Origin: Chrysochromulina tobinii
Lineage: Eukaryota; Haptophyta; Prymnesiales; Chrysochromulinaceae
Direction of reading: 5' to 3'
DNA length: 41,761 nucleotides
Assembly: GCA_001275005.1 (NCBI GenBank)
Contig: JWZX01002622.1
Span: 1-41,761 of the forward strand
Positions 1-8,938 of the stretch are shown here, piece by piece. The notes below the pieces were generated by a model that did not search any database, had not been told where the DNA came from, and saw nothing but the letters and a program-made list of their open reading frames with translations. A program made the translations under genes and the position numbers. Every line of letters starts with the position of its first letter. Within the stretch, counting starts at the first letter, position 1.

Positions 1-66
1 GAGGCGGAGGAGGAGGCGCAGGAGGAGGAGGAGGAGGAGGAGGCGCAGGAGGAGGAGGAGGAGGAG
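1..66. repeat. GGA-rich simple repeat
   Basis: Nearly pure tandem GAG/GAGGCG triplets running into the left edge of the window, so the full extent is unknown. It is a purine-only tract on this strand. It could be the end of a low-complexity coding segment of a gene to the left, but no ORF can be assigned. Confidence 0.85.
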
Positions 67-310
67 TGTGCTCGCTTGACTCGATGCGCCGCCCGCGACG
101 CCTCGTACGGGTTTTATAGCATGGTATAGCATGGTATACAGTGACTGTTAAAACATTTTTTGGCTCTGACAGCACACGTGACACGAGACAACGCCTCAAG
201 CGGCGAGACCACTGCCATGGACGTTGCTTCGACCCCCCCTCGAGCTGCGCCCACAAAAGCCACATGCGCTTCCGACCACTGATGCTATCTCGTCGCCAAT
301 AAACTATGGC
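67..310. other. Intergenic, no gene seen
   Basis: Intergenic stretch downstream of the alpha-kinase gene. It holds a short tandem repeat of TATAGCATGG type at about 117-141 (10-bp period) and otherwise nothing recognisable. Confidence 0.5.
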
Positions 311-2915
311 CTATCGCGGAACGGCGGTCTGTGGCTTGGGCGTGTGATCCTTGTCGAGACCAAGCAACTTGCAGATAGCATTGCAGCGGTGAGCCGCAAA
401 GAAGTTCTGCATGCCTTTGTACCCGTGGTCTGAATTGCCAGGAATGCGCTTTAGACCAGGCTGCCGATCGTTGGTATGCAAGGCCGGATCCGTCAGAATG
501 TACTGGCAGGTCTTGGGCCTCCAGCCCTGCACGTCTGTGAGCAGGTACACGTGCTTGCTCTCCGTAAATGAGAAGTGCGATAGCGCCTGCGGGTACGGGT
601 CGACCTCGCCTTCCTCATCGAGGAACCAGTCGGCGTTGTTGTTCCATTTGACAAAGTCGCCATCGCTCTCATTGAAGTCGCGACCCAAACACTCCTCCGT
701 GGAAAGGTACTCGCCGCTTGACAGCTCAAGCACGTCAGACGTGACGTACTTCATCTTGAGCGATGACTCAGGCTGCTTCTCCTTGACGCTCTTCTCGAAG
801 CGCGATGCGAACTCCTTTGCGAGGCAATACTGCCGCGCGGTTGCCATCGCGTCCTGCCAGTCCATTTCTTTGCCGCGGGGCAGGATGAAGCTCTTAGCGA
901 CGCGGCGTTTGCTGGCCAGCTTGAGCAGGTAGACGACACGGAACGAGCCGAATTTCCAATGACGCTCGCGCCGCAAGCAGCTAATACCGGTCGCCTTGAC
1001 TCTGCGCTCGAGCTTCTCGGTGCCAAACTTGCCGTCGGGAAAGGCGAGGTTGAAGGTGTAATGCTTGGCGATGCTAATTTCGATCCAGCCGGTCGATGAG
1101 TCCCACGCAGGCGGACAGACATCCTCGTCGAGCTCACGTAGTCGCTGCATTGCTTCGATTCTCTTGATATCCTCCATGGCGTTAAATTCCGCCAACTCGT
1201 TCTGCTCGAGCTTCGCCTTCTCAAGCTGGAGCTTGCGCTTCTCGAGGTCGAAGAACGCTTCCATCGTCGCCTCCGCCCTTTTCTTCGTTCTCTCAGCCTC
1301 GCGTATCTGCTGGCGATAATTCTTGACCTGCGACTCGGTCGCTGCCCGGAGCTGCTCCTTCTGGCGCTGCGCGATCCTTGCGATCGTCGTCTGCTGCTGC
1401 TGCCTCGCGTGCACCTGCTCGATCTGCTGCCTGTGCATGGCGAGCGCCTGATGATGACCCCATTGGGCACGCAAGTAGTGCTCCTGCTGCGCGGCCATTC
1501 GCAACCGCATCACATGCTGGCGCATCGAGCGCACTTCAGCGAGGCGCCGGTCGGCGATCTCTTGCCGCTTCTCGATAATGTCAATGAGCATCTGCTGACG
1601 CTCCAGGATCTCCTCAAATCTCTGCTGCGCTGCGCCCTGTGGGTCACCCTTGGAGCTTCGGCGGCGCCGACTTGCCAAACACTTTTTTGTGCTGACGCTG
1701 CGGCAGAGCATTGCCGAAAGAGTGCACCTTTGCCAGTGCCTGCCGTCGCCGCTCGTCGCCTTCGAGGGTAATCGGTGGCTGTACGTCAAAGGCTCGAAGC
1801 AGCGAGCACACGCGCGCCGACTTAACGGCCACTGCGCGGTCATCTGTCAGATGCAGTTGCAGCTCACGTCGCACTCTTGGTTGAGACGGTGACGAATGTT
1901 GGTCCCCACGGCCATCGCGCTGCTTCCGCGCCACATCGGTCGCAGGCGTCTGCGCCGTCCTGGCTGAAGGCGTGGGCGTCTCGTTGCTAGTGGCGGCGTC
2001 GACAGCTGGTCGACGGTGCTCGGGGCGCTCCATGTTGGCGGGGGGGGATGCCGCGGCTAGCGCCTGCAAATGTGTTGTCAGCAGCGGAAGTGTACGGTTG
2101 ATGCCCTCATGGTGAGGGAGAGAGCCGCCTTGAATCAAGCGAGTGACGAGTGCCATGGGGCGAGTGGCGAGGGCTCCGCCGCTGGCGACGTGGGAGAGGA
2201 TCGCGTTAATGCGCAGTTCCTCCGTTTCGCAAATCTTGACCAGGTTGAGCAGGTCAAGCATGCTCTCTTCCTCCTCCGTGAGCCGCCCGCCAAGTGACGG
2301 CTGCAATTCGACCTTGTGCCCACCAGGTGGCTCATTGGGCGGTGTGTGTTGCATGCCATAAGCCCTGTTTTGGTGCACTTGGGCGACCTTTTGGGGTGAA
2401 AGCTCAGGTGGCAGCATCAGGTGCTGGTCGCCCGATTCGGCATAGGCTGCCGCCTCAGCTCTTGCATGCGTCACGGCCTCGCTGGAAGAAACCCATGCCA
2501 GATCTATCGGCTCAGCCGCCTCGCTTCCTATAGCAGCATCGTCAGCGCCTGGCACGGCACTGTCGATGCTCGGTTTGGTCGGCGTGCACTGCTTCGACGC
2601 GTCTGCTAGAGAGCCGACATCAGCAAGTGGCGCGCCTTCAATTGGGTCTTCAGCAAATGGGTCTTCAGCAAATGGGTCTTCAGCAAGTGGGTCTTCCGCA
2701 ACTGGTTCGTCCATAAGTTCTTGTCTTTTTTCTTCTCCTACAAAATCAGTTTCTCTGTGGAACATCTCATCTGGGACGAGAATCTCCACTTGGTCGAGCT
2801 TGTCGAGCACATTTTCCGTCTCCATCTGTAAAGGCCCTGATACCTGAAGTTGCTGGCCCAGGGGCTCCTGCGCTGCCGCCCGAGACCATTTCTTCTCACT
2901 CCTGCCCTCCGCCAT
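311..2915 (-). CDS. Alpha-kinase (MHCK/EF2K/VwkA type) with coiled-coil N-terminus
   Basis: Atypical Ser/Thr protein kinase of the alpha-kinase family. Best model has two exons, 1728-2915 and 311-1636, giving about 837 residues. Exon 1 (ATG at 2915) encodes a low-complexity region with acidic AEDP repeats. Exon 2 opens with a long Gln/Arg/Glu-rich coiled coil and then the kinase domain (about 340-1080): GSFRVVY near the ATP site, VAKSFI with the likely ATP-binding Lys, a QALSHFSF segment, TDVQGW, LTDPALHT, then a GYKGMQNFF and HRCNAIC ending. The last carries the Cys pair of the family's zinc site. All hallmarks are present, so it should be active. The two frames are offset by one; I join them by a GT-AG intron at 1637-1727. 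Substrate is unknown. Myosin heavy chain and EF2 are substrates of relatives, but nothing here favours either. Confidence 0.85.
1637..1727 (-). other. Proposed 91-nt GT-AG intron of the alpha-kinase gene
   Basis: Donor AAG|GTGCAC (1727) and acceptor CCCACAG (1637). Removing 91 nt joins the two reading frames in phase 0. A shorter 46-nt option starting at GTGTTTGG also restores frame, and a one-base indel at the GGG before the stop at 1646-1644 would too. The exact donor is therefore not settled. Confidence 0.5.
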
Positions 2916-3362
2916 TTTCGAAGGAAGGAAGCCGCGCGCGCCTCGCGAGAAAGCGATCGCGCGCTTGGTCTTTGGTGTGAAATTGGCTGTGAAATTACAT
3001 CATTACATGTGAAACACTTCGTTCGTTCGTTCGTTTCAGAGCCCTCCAGGCCAGACACACACCCAGCCCCGAAAAGGCGTGCGTGGGAGGCGCTCACACA
3101 GACCCACTTTACACACGTTAACGAGAGTTCCTGAAAAGGTGCGGGATGCAGATCAGTGGGCTCGGCCGTCGGGGGCCCCCTTTTGAGGCCCCCCCCTGGC
3201 ATCGCCGGTCCCGGCGCTACGCCGGGGCGACTCTGTACTGCGAACCGCGCGCCGCGCGCGCTCGAGCGATTGGTGGTACTGAGTCGGAGACTCGCATCAA
3301 TGTGCGTCATTAGGGGATGCGGCTCATGCGGCCGAAGAGGAGGAAAGAAATGACGCCAATGG
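2916..3362. other. Intergenic, no gene seen
   Basis: Upstream of the alpha-kinase start and downstream of the next minus-strand gene. It holds a GTTC tetranucleotide run near 3020-3035, a GC-rich stretch at 3160-3260 and one arm of an inverted repeat at 3306-3323. ORFs crossing it have no protein-like features. Confidence 0.5.
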
Positions 3363-3420
3363 CTAGAACCAGAGACCTCGCAACTTGGCAGTTAAACTTT
3401 GTGCCGCATCCCCTAATGAC
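3306..3420. repeat. Perfect 18-bp inverted repeat around a gene's stop codon
   Basis: Arms 3306-3323 and 3403-3420 are exact reverse complements (GTCATTAGGGGATGCGGC). They are separated by 79 nt that contains the stop codon and last codons of the minus-strand gene at 3363-4868. The match stops abruptly on both sides. It may be the terminal repeats of a small element or a 3'-end RNA structure. Confidence 0.8.
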
Positions 3421-4868
3421 TGAATGACTCGAATGGCGGCGTTGCCACGCAGCTCCGCTGGTGGTGGAGTAGAAGGTGCAGACAGCGGCGGAGGAGGTGC
3501 CGACGGCGGAGGAGGTGCCGACGGCGGAGGAGGTGCCGACAGCGGTGGAGGCTGTTTAGCCGCTGGTGGACGAGTAGAAGGTGCAGACAGCGGTGGAGGT
3601 GCCGACAGCGGTGGAGGCCGTAGCGCCTTTGCCAGGCGCAAGATGGCTAAGGCGCGCTTGCTCGGGCCGTGTTTCTCACCTCGAGCTGGGTCTGTCCGCC
3701 TCTCTTCTAGCATCTGCACGCACTCGTGCCAATCGCGCTCTGAAAAGGTTGCGCATTGGGTGACCTCCTCCCTACTCCAAAGATAGCCTACAGAAGAAGA
3801 GAGCAATTCCGCAGCCTCGCAGGCCATCACGCCTCGGTCCGAGGTCGGCTCGGCTCCCAAGTCGACGAACTTAGTGCTATCCAAGGTGAGCTCAGAAAGT
3901 TGCATGAGCATCGCAGGCATCGTCGGCTGCGCATCGTCAGTTGCCCGCGACAGTTTTGAATCGTCGTATCGATTCTTGAGCAAATGGATCAGCCTTCGCA
4001 TGCATTTGATCTCGACAGCGTCGTGTTCGCGAATTCGTTTTGCATCGATACAACCGAGGGAAATCAGCTTCTCGGCACGCTCGAAGACGATGCTTTCGAT
4101 CTCTTTGAGTTGCCGGCGGCGGCACACCGAGGCTACCTCGCTCAGCACGGGCAATGGCATGAGTTCTGTGTCTGTGCGTTTGACCATCATAATGATCCTC
4201 TCGGTGACATGGCAATCTGGGAATGCTGAGCGGAGGCTGGACAGTTGCTTCTCCGCGGTCAGCCGGCAGAGGAGCTGCAGGTGCTCGAGTCGGAAGTAAT
4301 CTTGTGCATTCGTTAGGTGAATGATAGCGTCGTGGAGGCTGAGTAAGAAACGCTTGACAGCCTCGTTCGTGGCGAGAGAGTCCATGCAGCATGCCTCGAT
4401 CATGTTCCACACTTCGGGAAGATGTATGTGCTCTGAGCACAGCGACGCCAAGTAGTCCGCATTCGCAGGGGGGCCGAGGTACGAAACAAGACGAGTGGGG
4501 TCACGAACAGCTAGTTCTGCGCCCACGTAACCACAAAAGCGCGCGACGGTCTCACCGCGTGCATCTGTAGCGAGCGCCATGAGTACCTTCTCCATCACCA
4601 TGTCGTCCTTGCAGATTTGTGAGAGTTGCGGATGGTGGTCGCAGCGCCGCAGGAGCTCCATTACCCGCCATGTTGCTGTCAAAGTCTCAGGTTCATCTTC
4701 TTGGCACGAATCTCCGAGCAGAAGAGAGTCGACCGTCGCATTTTCGCGATCCGACAGCATCAGCGCGTTACGGAATACGAGCTTGTAAAGGCTTTCATTG
4801 GTGCGCTCGGGTCTTCGTGTGACTCGTGTGTGAGAAATTCGAAAAAGTATTTCCCAAAAACGCCGCAT
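3363..4868 (-). CDS. Helical hypothetical protein with Pro-rich tail
   Basis: About 501 residues from the ATG at 4868; the frame is open a little further upstream but only with a GTG. The first ~380 residues are Leu-rich amphipathic helices with no low complexity, resembling an armadillo/HEAT-like or other alpha-helical scaffold, but I recognise no named domain. The C-terminal part has several PPPLSAP-type repeats (complement of about 3460-3630) followed by a short hydrophilic tail. No signal peptide or membrane segment. It lies head to head with the VWA gene, 136 bp between start codons, so the two may share a bidirectional promoter. Function unknown. Confidence 0.6.
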   Translation of the reverse strand: MRRFWEILFRISHTRVTRRPERTNESLYKLVFRNALMLSDRENATVDSLLLGDSCQEDEPETLTATWRVMELLRRCDHHPQLSQICKDDMVMEKVLMALATDARGETVARFCGYVGAELAVRDPTRLVSYLGPPANADYLASLCSEHIHLPEVWNMIEACCMDSLATNEAVKRFLLSLHDAIIHLTNAQDYFRLEHLQLLCRLTAEKQLSSLRSAFPDCHVTERIIMMVKRTDTELMPLPVLSEVASVCRRRQLKEIESIVFERAEKLISLGCIDAKRIREHDAVEIKCMRRLIHLLKNRYDDSKLSRATDDAQPTMPAMLMQLSELTLDSTKFVDLGAEPTSDRGVMACEAAELLSSSVGYLWSREEVTQCATFSERDWHECVQMLEERRTDPARGEKHGPSKRALAILRLAKALRPPPLSAPPPLSAPSTRPPAAKQPPPLSAPPPPSAPPPPSAPPPPLSAPSTPPPAELRGNAAIRVIQSLGDAAQSLTAKLRGLWF

Positions 4869-5004
4869 GTGTGCGCGCACAGTACAGCTTGCTGCGCATG
4901 CTTGCACAGTGCGCGCGCGCGACTCCGGCCTTTTCGTGAGAAAAAAACGGGTTCACACGAGTCACAAGAGTGCTTGGGTCGCTCGGGTTTTGTAAGGCGG
5001 TGCG

Positions 5005-6474
5005 ATGCCCACGAAGAGTCCCGAGGAGCTGCAGGCCATCATCGACGGCATGAACCAAAAAATCGCGTTGCTCGAGGCCAAGACGCAGCAGACCGAGGCG
5101 CAGTATAAGGTCGAGAAGAAAGAGCTCGAGCAGGAGATCCACACCCTCCGTGCCACCGCTGGAAATGGCATGGGCGCGATGGGCATGCCGATGATGGGGA
5201 TGGGCGGCATGCCGATGGGGATGGGCGGGATGGGGGGGATGGGGATGGGCGTGCCGATGATGGGGATGGGCATGCCTCCGATGCCCGGTCAGGACCAAGC
5301 AGTGTCGCCACAGATGCAGCAAATGCAAATGTTGATGTGCATGGCCCAAGCCAACCCGGCAATGATGCCGCAGTGCATGCAAATGATGCAAATGATGATG
5401 GGCATGGGTCCGCAGCCTGCGACCGGCACGACACCCATGCCCTTCGCCTTCTCAGCCGTACCGGCAGCTCCCGTCAGCAGCGTCACATCATCCTCGAGGC
5501 CAGCCGCGTCGTTGTCCGTCAGCGCGCATGCGCCGGGCGCTACCCTGGAAGGCGGCTCGACCGTCGCGCAGCTACGTGCGCTGCAGGCGGAGAAGGACAA
5601 GCTTGCCAGCCGCTCTGTCAGCGCGAGCAACCGTGCAGATTCCGCGTCCAAGATCGCCTCGATCAAAGCGAATGCCCTTGCGAGGCAGGACACAGCGGTC
5701 GAGCTCTGTATCCTCATGGACTGCACGGGATCAATGGGTAGTTACATCGAGCAAGCCAAACAGACAGCAGCCTTAATTGTCAAGCAGGCTCGCGATAAGT
5801 ACGCGGTCGACCTACGCGTTGCCTTTGTCGGGTATCGCGACTTCGATGATTCAGTGCGCTTCGAGGTGAAGGATTTCGTGGCTGGCGAAAACATCGACGA
5901 AGTCACCAAGCTTCTGATGCACTGTACCGCCACGGGTGGCGGTGATGCCCCCGAGGATGTTGCCGGCGGCTTGGAGAAGGCCCTGCACCTCTCGTGGTCG
6001 CAATCATCCTCCCGTATCAAGATGATCGTGCACGTCGCCGACGCGCCCGCGCACGGCTCAGAGTATCACGTTGGCCTCGTTGACAACCACGATGGCGTGC
6101 AAAACCCCGATCCGGCGGAGATGATGAGGCAGCTCGGCGACAAGAAGGTGGCCTATTACTTCTTTAAGATCAACAACTCAACCGACAAGATGATTGCCAA
6201 GCTCAAAGAGGCGCACAAGAACAGCCGCCGCGAGTTCAAGGTGCACGAGCTGGGGAAGGGGAACGAGTTCAAGTTTGCCGACATAGTGCTCGGATCCATC
6301 GCCAGCTCCGTACGCGCCGCCGGCATCACGCTGCCGACACCCTCTGCACCTGCATCCCCCGCCACACCCGCCTCCGCCTCCGCCTCTTTCTCTCGCTCGT
6401 CCGCCTCCTCCGTGCCAAGCATGGCCGCCGGCGGTGGCGGCGCCTCGGCTACATTCACGCCTAGCCACTATTGA
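5005..6474 (+). CDS. VWA-domain protein with Met/Gly-rich segment (VwkA-like VWA)
   Basis: 489 residues, ATG start, TGA stop. Residues about 5-50 form a coiled coil. Residues 55-135 are extremely Met- and Gly-rich (MGMGG units, then a Met/Gln cluster). Residues about 230-430 are a von Willebrand A domain: MIDAS motif DCTGS (Asp239, Thr241, Ser243), GGGDAPED at 311-318 for the third metal-binding loop and VADAPAHG at 344-351. The DCTGSMG form is typical of the VWA domain of VwkA-type alpha-kinases and related protist proteins. The tail is Ala/Ser/Pro-rich. No signal peptide, so probably cytosolic. The alpha-kinase gene lies 2 kb away, which hints that this protein and that kinase work together; that link is inference. 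Alternative: an unrelated VWA adaptor. Confidence 0.8.
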   Translation: MPTKSPEELQAIIDGMNQKIALLEAKTQQTEAQYKVEKKELEQEIHTLRATAGNGMGAMGMPMMGMGGMPMGMGGMGGMGMGVPMMGMGMPPMPGQDQAVSPQMQQMQMLMCMAQANPAMMPQCMQMMQMMMGMGPQPATGTTPMPFAFSAVPAAPVSSVTSSSRPAASLSVSAHAPGATLEGGSTVAQLRALQAEKDKLASRSVSASNRADSASKIASIKANALARQDTAVELCILMDCTGSMGSYIEQAKQTAALIVKQARDKYAVDLRVAFVGYRDFDDSVRFEVKDFVAGENIDEVTKLLMHCTATGGGDAPEDVAGGLEKALHLSWSQSSSRIKMIVHVADAPAHGSEYHVGLVDNHDGVQNPDPAEMMRQLGDKKVAYYFFKINNSTDKMIAKLKEAHKNSRREFKVHELGKGNEFKFADIVLGSIASSVRAAGITLPTPSAPASPATPASASASFSRSSASSVPSMAAGGGGASATFTPSHY

Positions 6475-7160
6475 GACATGGCAGCGATGTGTGTGCATGC
6501 GATGGCCGGTCCCGATGCGCATGATCTCGCCCCGGATCCCGCGCGAAGTCGGACGGTGTACGTGCAGCTGATACGAAACGCAACTCCATTGCATGCTCCA
6601 TTGGCATAATCTCATTTACGACGCTCTCCGCAGTGTGGGTTTTGTGCGACCCCTGACCCCCTGCGCCCTGGCAGCCTCATGCCCTGCAGACTCATCTCTT
6701 CAGGTTTGTGTGGGGTTTTGGTAACGAGATTCGTATTGGTGCGAACTTTGCGGTACACGGTTAAGTAACGCTGAGCGTGTGACAAGATTACTCAGGGTTA
6801 AAGGGTTAGGCTTAGGGTTCGCGCACGCGCGTGAGATTGCAGATTCCCTGACGCGTGACGGTTAAGTCTCAACGGAAAGTGCACGAAGTCGGGCTCTAAC
6901 AATTGGCTGTGAATGGGGGCTCTCACGCTCACAATGAGGGAGGCGGGGCTGATTTTTCCCCATGGGCTGTGAATGGGGGCTCTCACGCTCACAATGAGCG
7001 GGAGGCGGGGCTGACTTTTTTCCGACGTCGTACCAGTGTCCGACACCCACTGCACACCCACTGCACTTCCGAAAAAAGTTGGCAGGACGGCACTGCCCAC
7101 TCAGTCACTGCGGGAGCTGCCATGGGGAGCTGCGTGCGCAGGTGGGCTGTATCTCTTGAA
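6475..7160. other. Intergenic with telomere-like patch and direct repeat
   Basis: No gene seen. At about 6794-6822 are degenerate telomere-like motifs (GGGTTAAAGGGTTAGG, then CTTAGGGTT). At 6904-7018 a roughly 58-bp segment containing GGCTCTCACGCTCACAATGA is present twice in tandem with a few differences. The rest is unremarkable. Confidence 0.6.
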
Positions 7161-7610
7161 CCAGATCACGCCTATCAATGGTCATGTGCCGGCTGTGGAA
7201 CCAAGAACATTCGGTTGGATCATTCTTTGGCGTTGAGCTGAGCGGGTCGACGTTCATGGACGAGGCGCGAGCTGCGAGGAGCAGGCAGAACCATGCCTTT
7301 CTGAGCCAAATACATGTAGCGGCGAGGTACTCGAAAGATGGCCACAGCGCCAGACAGGTGTGAGCGGCTTGCTTATGCTGTGATGGGTGCGCCGGGCCTT
7401 TTGGATCGGTGCATAGCGCAATTGCATAGCACAGAAAAAGCGCGATGATTTGCGCCCTCGAACTCTACAAGTACTTTGGCGCTCAGGACCCGCTCCGCTT
7501 TGGTTCACGAATGCATAAGGCAGAGCACGTACTACCTAGGATTCGCCCTTGCTGGACTCGCCGGGGCTTGCCATTCTGAGGCCGACCGCGGGCGGACGCA
7601 GCCGACAGCC

Positions 7611-7900
7611 CAAAGCTGTCGCGGCACGTGCGCGTGCTGTGGCACCGCTTGGACCCGTGCGGCTACTGCATGCTGCTAGGCACTGCCGATAACGCCGAGA
7701 TGGAGGCCAGCTTATGCAACACCTGCTCAGCCCCACGAGTGCCCCCGGATCCCACGTGGAAATGTGCGCACTGCAAGTGCGAGAATAGGAACATGCTGGC
7801 CAACGTCTGCGAAGTGTGCCAGGAAGCGCGTAACAAAGCTGTCGCGGCACGTGCGCGTGCTGTGGCACCGCTTGGACCCATGCGGCTACCGCATGCTGCT
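7611..7900. repeat. 67-bp direct repeat, 223 bp apart
   Basis: Copies at 7611-7677 and 7834-7900 match at 65 of 67 positions. They flank the zinc-finger piece. Because 223 is not a multiple of three, the duplication puts the second copy in another frame. Confidence 0.85.
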
Positions 7901-8689
7901 GGCCATGGAGAAGAAGCAGTCACAGGAGATTGCAAGCGTGCACGACAAGGCGTCACGCTTGCTGCAGGTGGCGCGCAGCGCGCACCGGCTACCAATTGGT
8001 AGTCAAGGTGTGCCGACCGAGCTCCTGCGATGCGCGCTTAAGCCGGTGGAGAGAGGCAACATGGCCATCCAAATCGCGGCGTCGGAGCAACGGCGGCAGT
8101 GGCGGCGGCCGATGCTCTGGCGGCATCCGCTCGCGGGATTGCCGCGTTCATCAAGAAGAATGACACGACAGAGCAACTGGGCACGGTCTTCCAGCACGGC
8201 CCTGCCCGGCACACGGAGAGATCCATTATGTTTGGGGTGTGCTCCGTCCAAAAATCTCAGCTGCCCTTTAGTGCCTCGACAGGTAACTACGGCGTGCCCG
8301 CAAAGGAATCCAACCGGGAATCCAACGCGGGCAATGGACAAGGGGATACCATCGCGCCCATGCGTAGCATGATCCCGCTTGCCATCGAGACGCGTGCGGT
8401 GGAATGGCTAGTGGTGGGATTCCAATTCGTGGCCCAAAGGGAGTCGGCCGTACGCGAACCCTGCCCGAGATGACATTGGTCCGCCGGTCAAACACGCGAC
8501 CAAGTTTACTGCCCCTCAACAAGAAGCAGCAAGTTTACTGCCCCAACAAGAAGCAGTGCCGCAAGGGAGCGCAAGTGAGCGCTAGAGTGGGCGTGGGAAT
8601 GTATGTGCGCCAGACACCTGCTCTGATAGGCTACTACTATGAGCCCGGGCGCGGGGCGGTCTGGCACGTTATGGCTGAAAGTGCGGAAT

Positions 8690-8759
8690 ACATGCTGATC
8701 CCGGTCATCCCCGAGAGCTTGCTAACATGCTGATCCCGGTCATCCCCGAGAGCTTGCTA
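8690..8759. repeat. Exact 35-bp tandem duplication
   Basis: 8690-8724 is repeated exactly as 8725-8759. With 35 bp the reading frame shifts, and an ORF ends just inside the second copy. The identity indicates a very recent event. Confidence 0.9.
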
Positions 8760-8938
8760 CTCCCTCGCGTCGCGCTCGACAGCTTCCCCCCCCTTCTCCC
8801 CCTACCCCCCCCCTTCCCCCTTACCGGTACTATATGTGAGAGGAAACTTGCCTTTTGTCCGAGATCGCGGCAGACAGACGCGATCTGCGTCGGCGCCCTC
8901 GTGCTCGCGTGCGTGGGTCCACACCCCCTCGAGGAGCA

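Larger units (their letters stand above)
7170..8760 (+). pseudogene. Broken gene with RanBP2-type zinc-finger remains
   Basis: No single ORF spans this area, but protein-like pieces occur in different plus frames. At about 7172-7205 there is a half finger (WSCAGCGTKN). At about 7700-7830 there is a Cys-rich piece, CNTCSAP, then WKCAHCKCENRN and CEVCQEA, matching the W-x-C-x2-C-x3-N...C-x2-C pattern of RanBP2-type zinc fingers. Further pieces lie at 7900-8000, 8099-8473 and 8500-8720. The frame is broken by short tandem duplications: 67 bp at 7611-7677 and 7834-7900 (two mismatches), about 27 bp at 8500-8555, and an exact 35 bp at 8690-8759. It could be a decayed gene or a heavily split one whose exons I cannot join; I prefer decayed. 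RanBP2-type fingers bind RNA, Ran or ubiquitin, but no role can be assigned here. Confidence 0.4.

Noticed and set aside
1640-1650. Programmed +1 frameshift at GGG TGA C in the alpha-kinase gene
   Set aside because: The form resembles known +1 sites, but a GT-AG intron with the same CCCACAG acceptor as other introns explains the frame change more simply.
3325-3402. Possible tRNA on the minus strand (GGTTCTAGCC looks like a T loop)
   Set aside because: The bases around it do not form T-arm or acceptor stems, and it overlaps the end of a coding frame.
7764-8372. 202-residue plus-strand ORF as an intact gene
   Set aside because: It begins in the middle of the zinc-finger piece in a different frame and becomes Arg-rich and compositionally random after about 8000.
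6475-8938. MenD or MenF domain upstream of MenH-MenC
   Set aside because: No thiamine-diphosphate or isochorismate-synthase motif in any plus frame; the pieces seen are zinc-finger-like.
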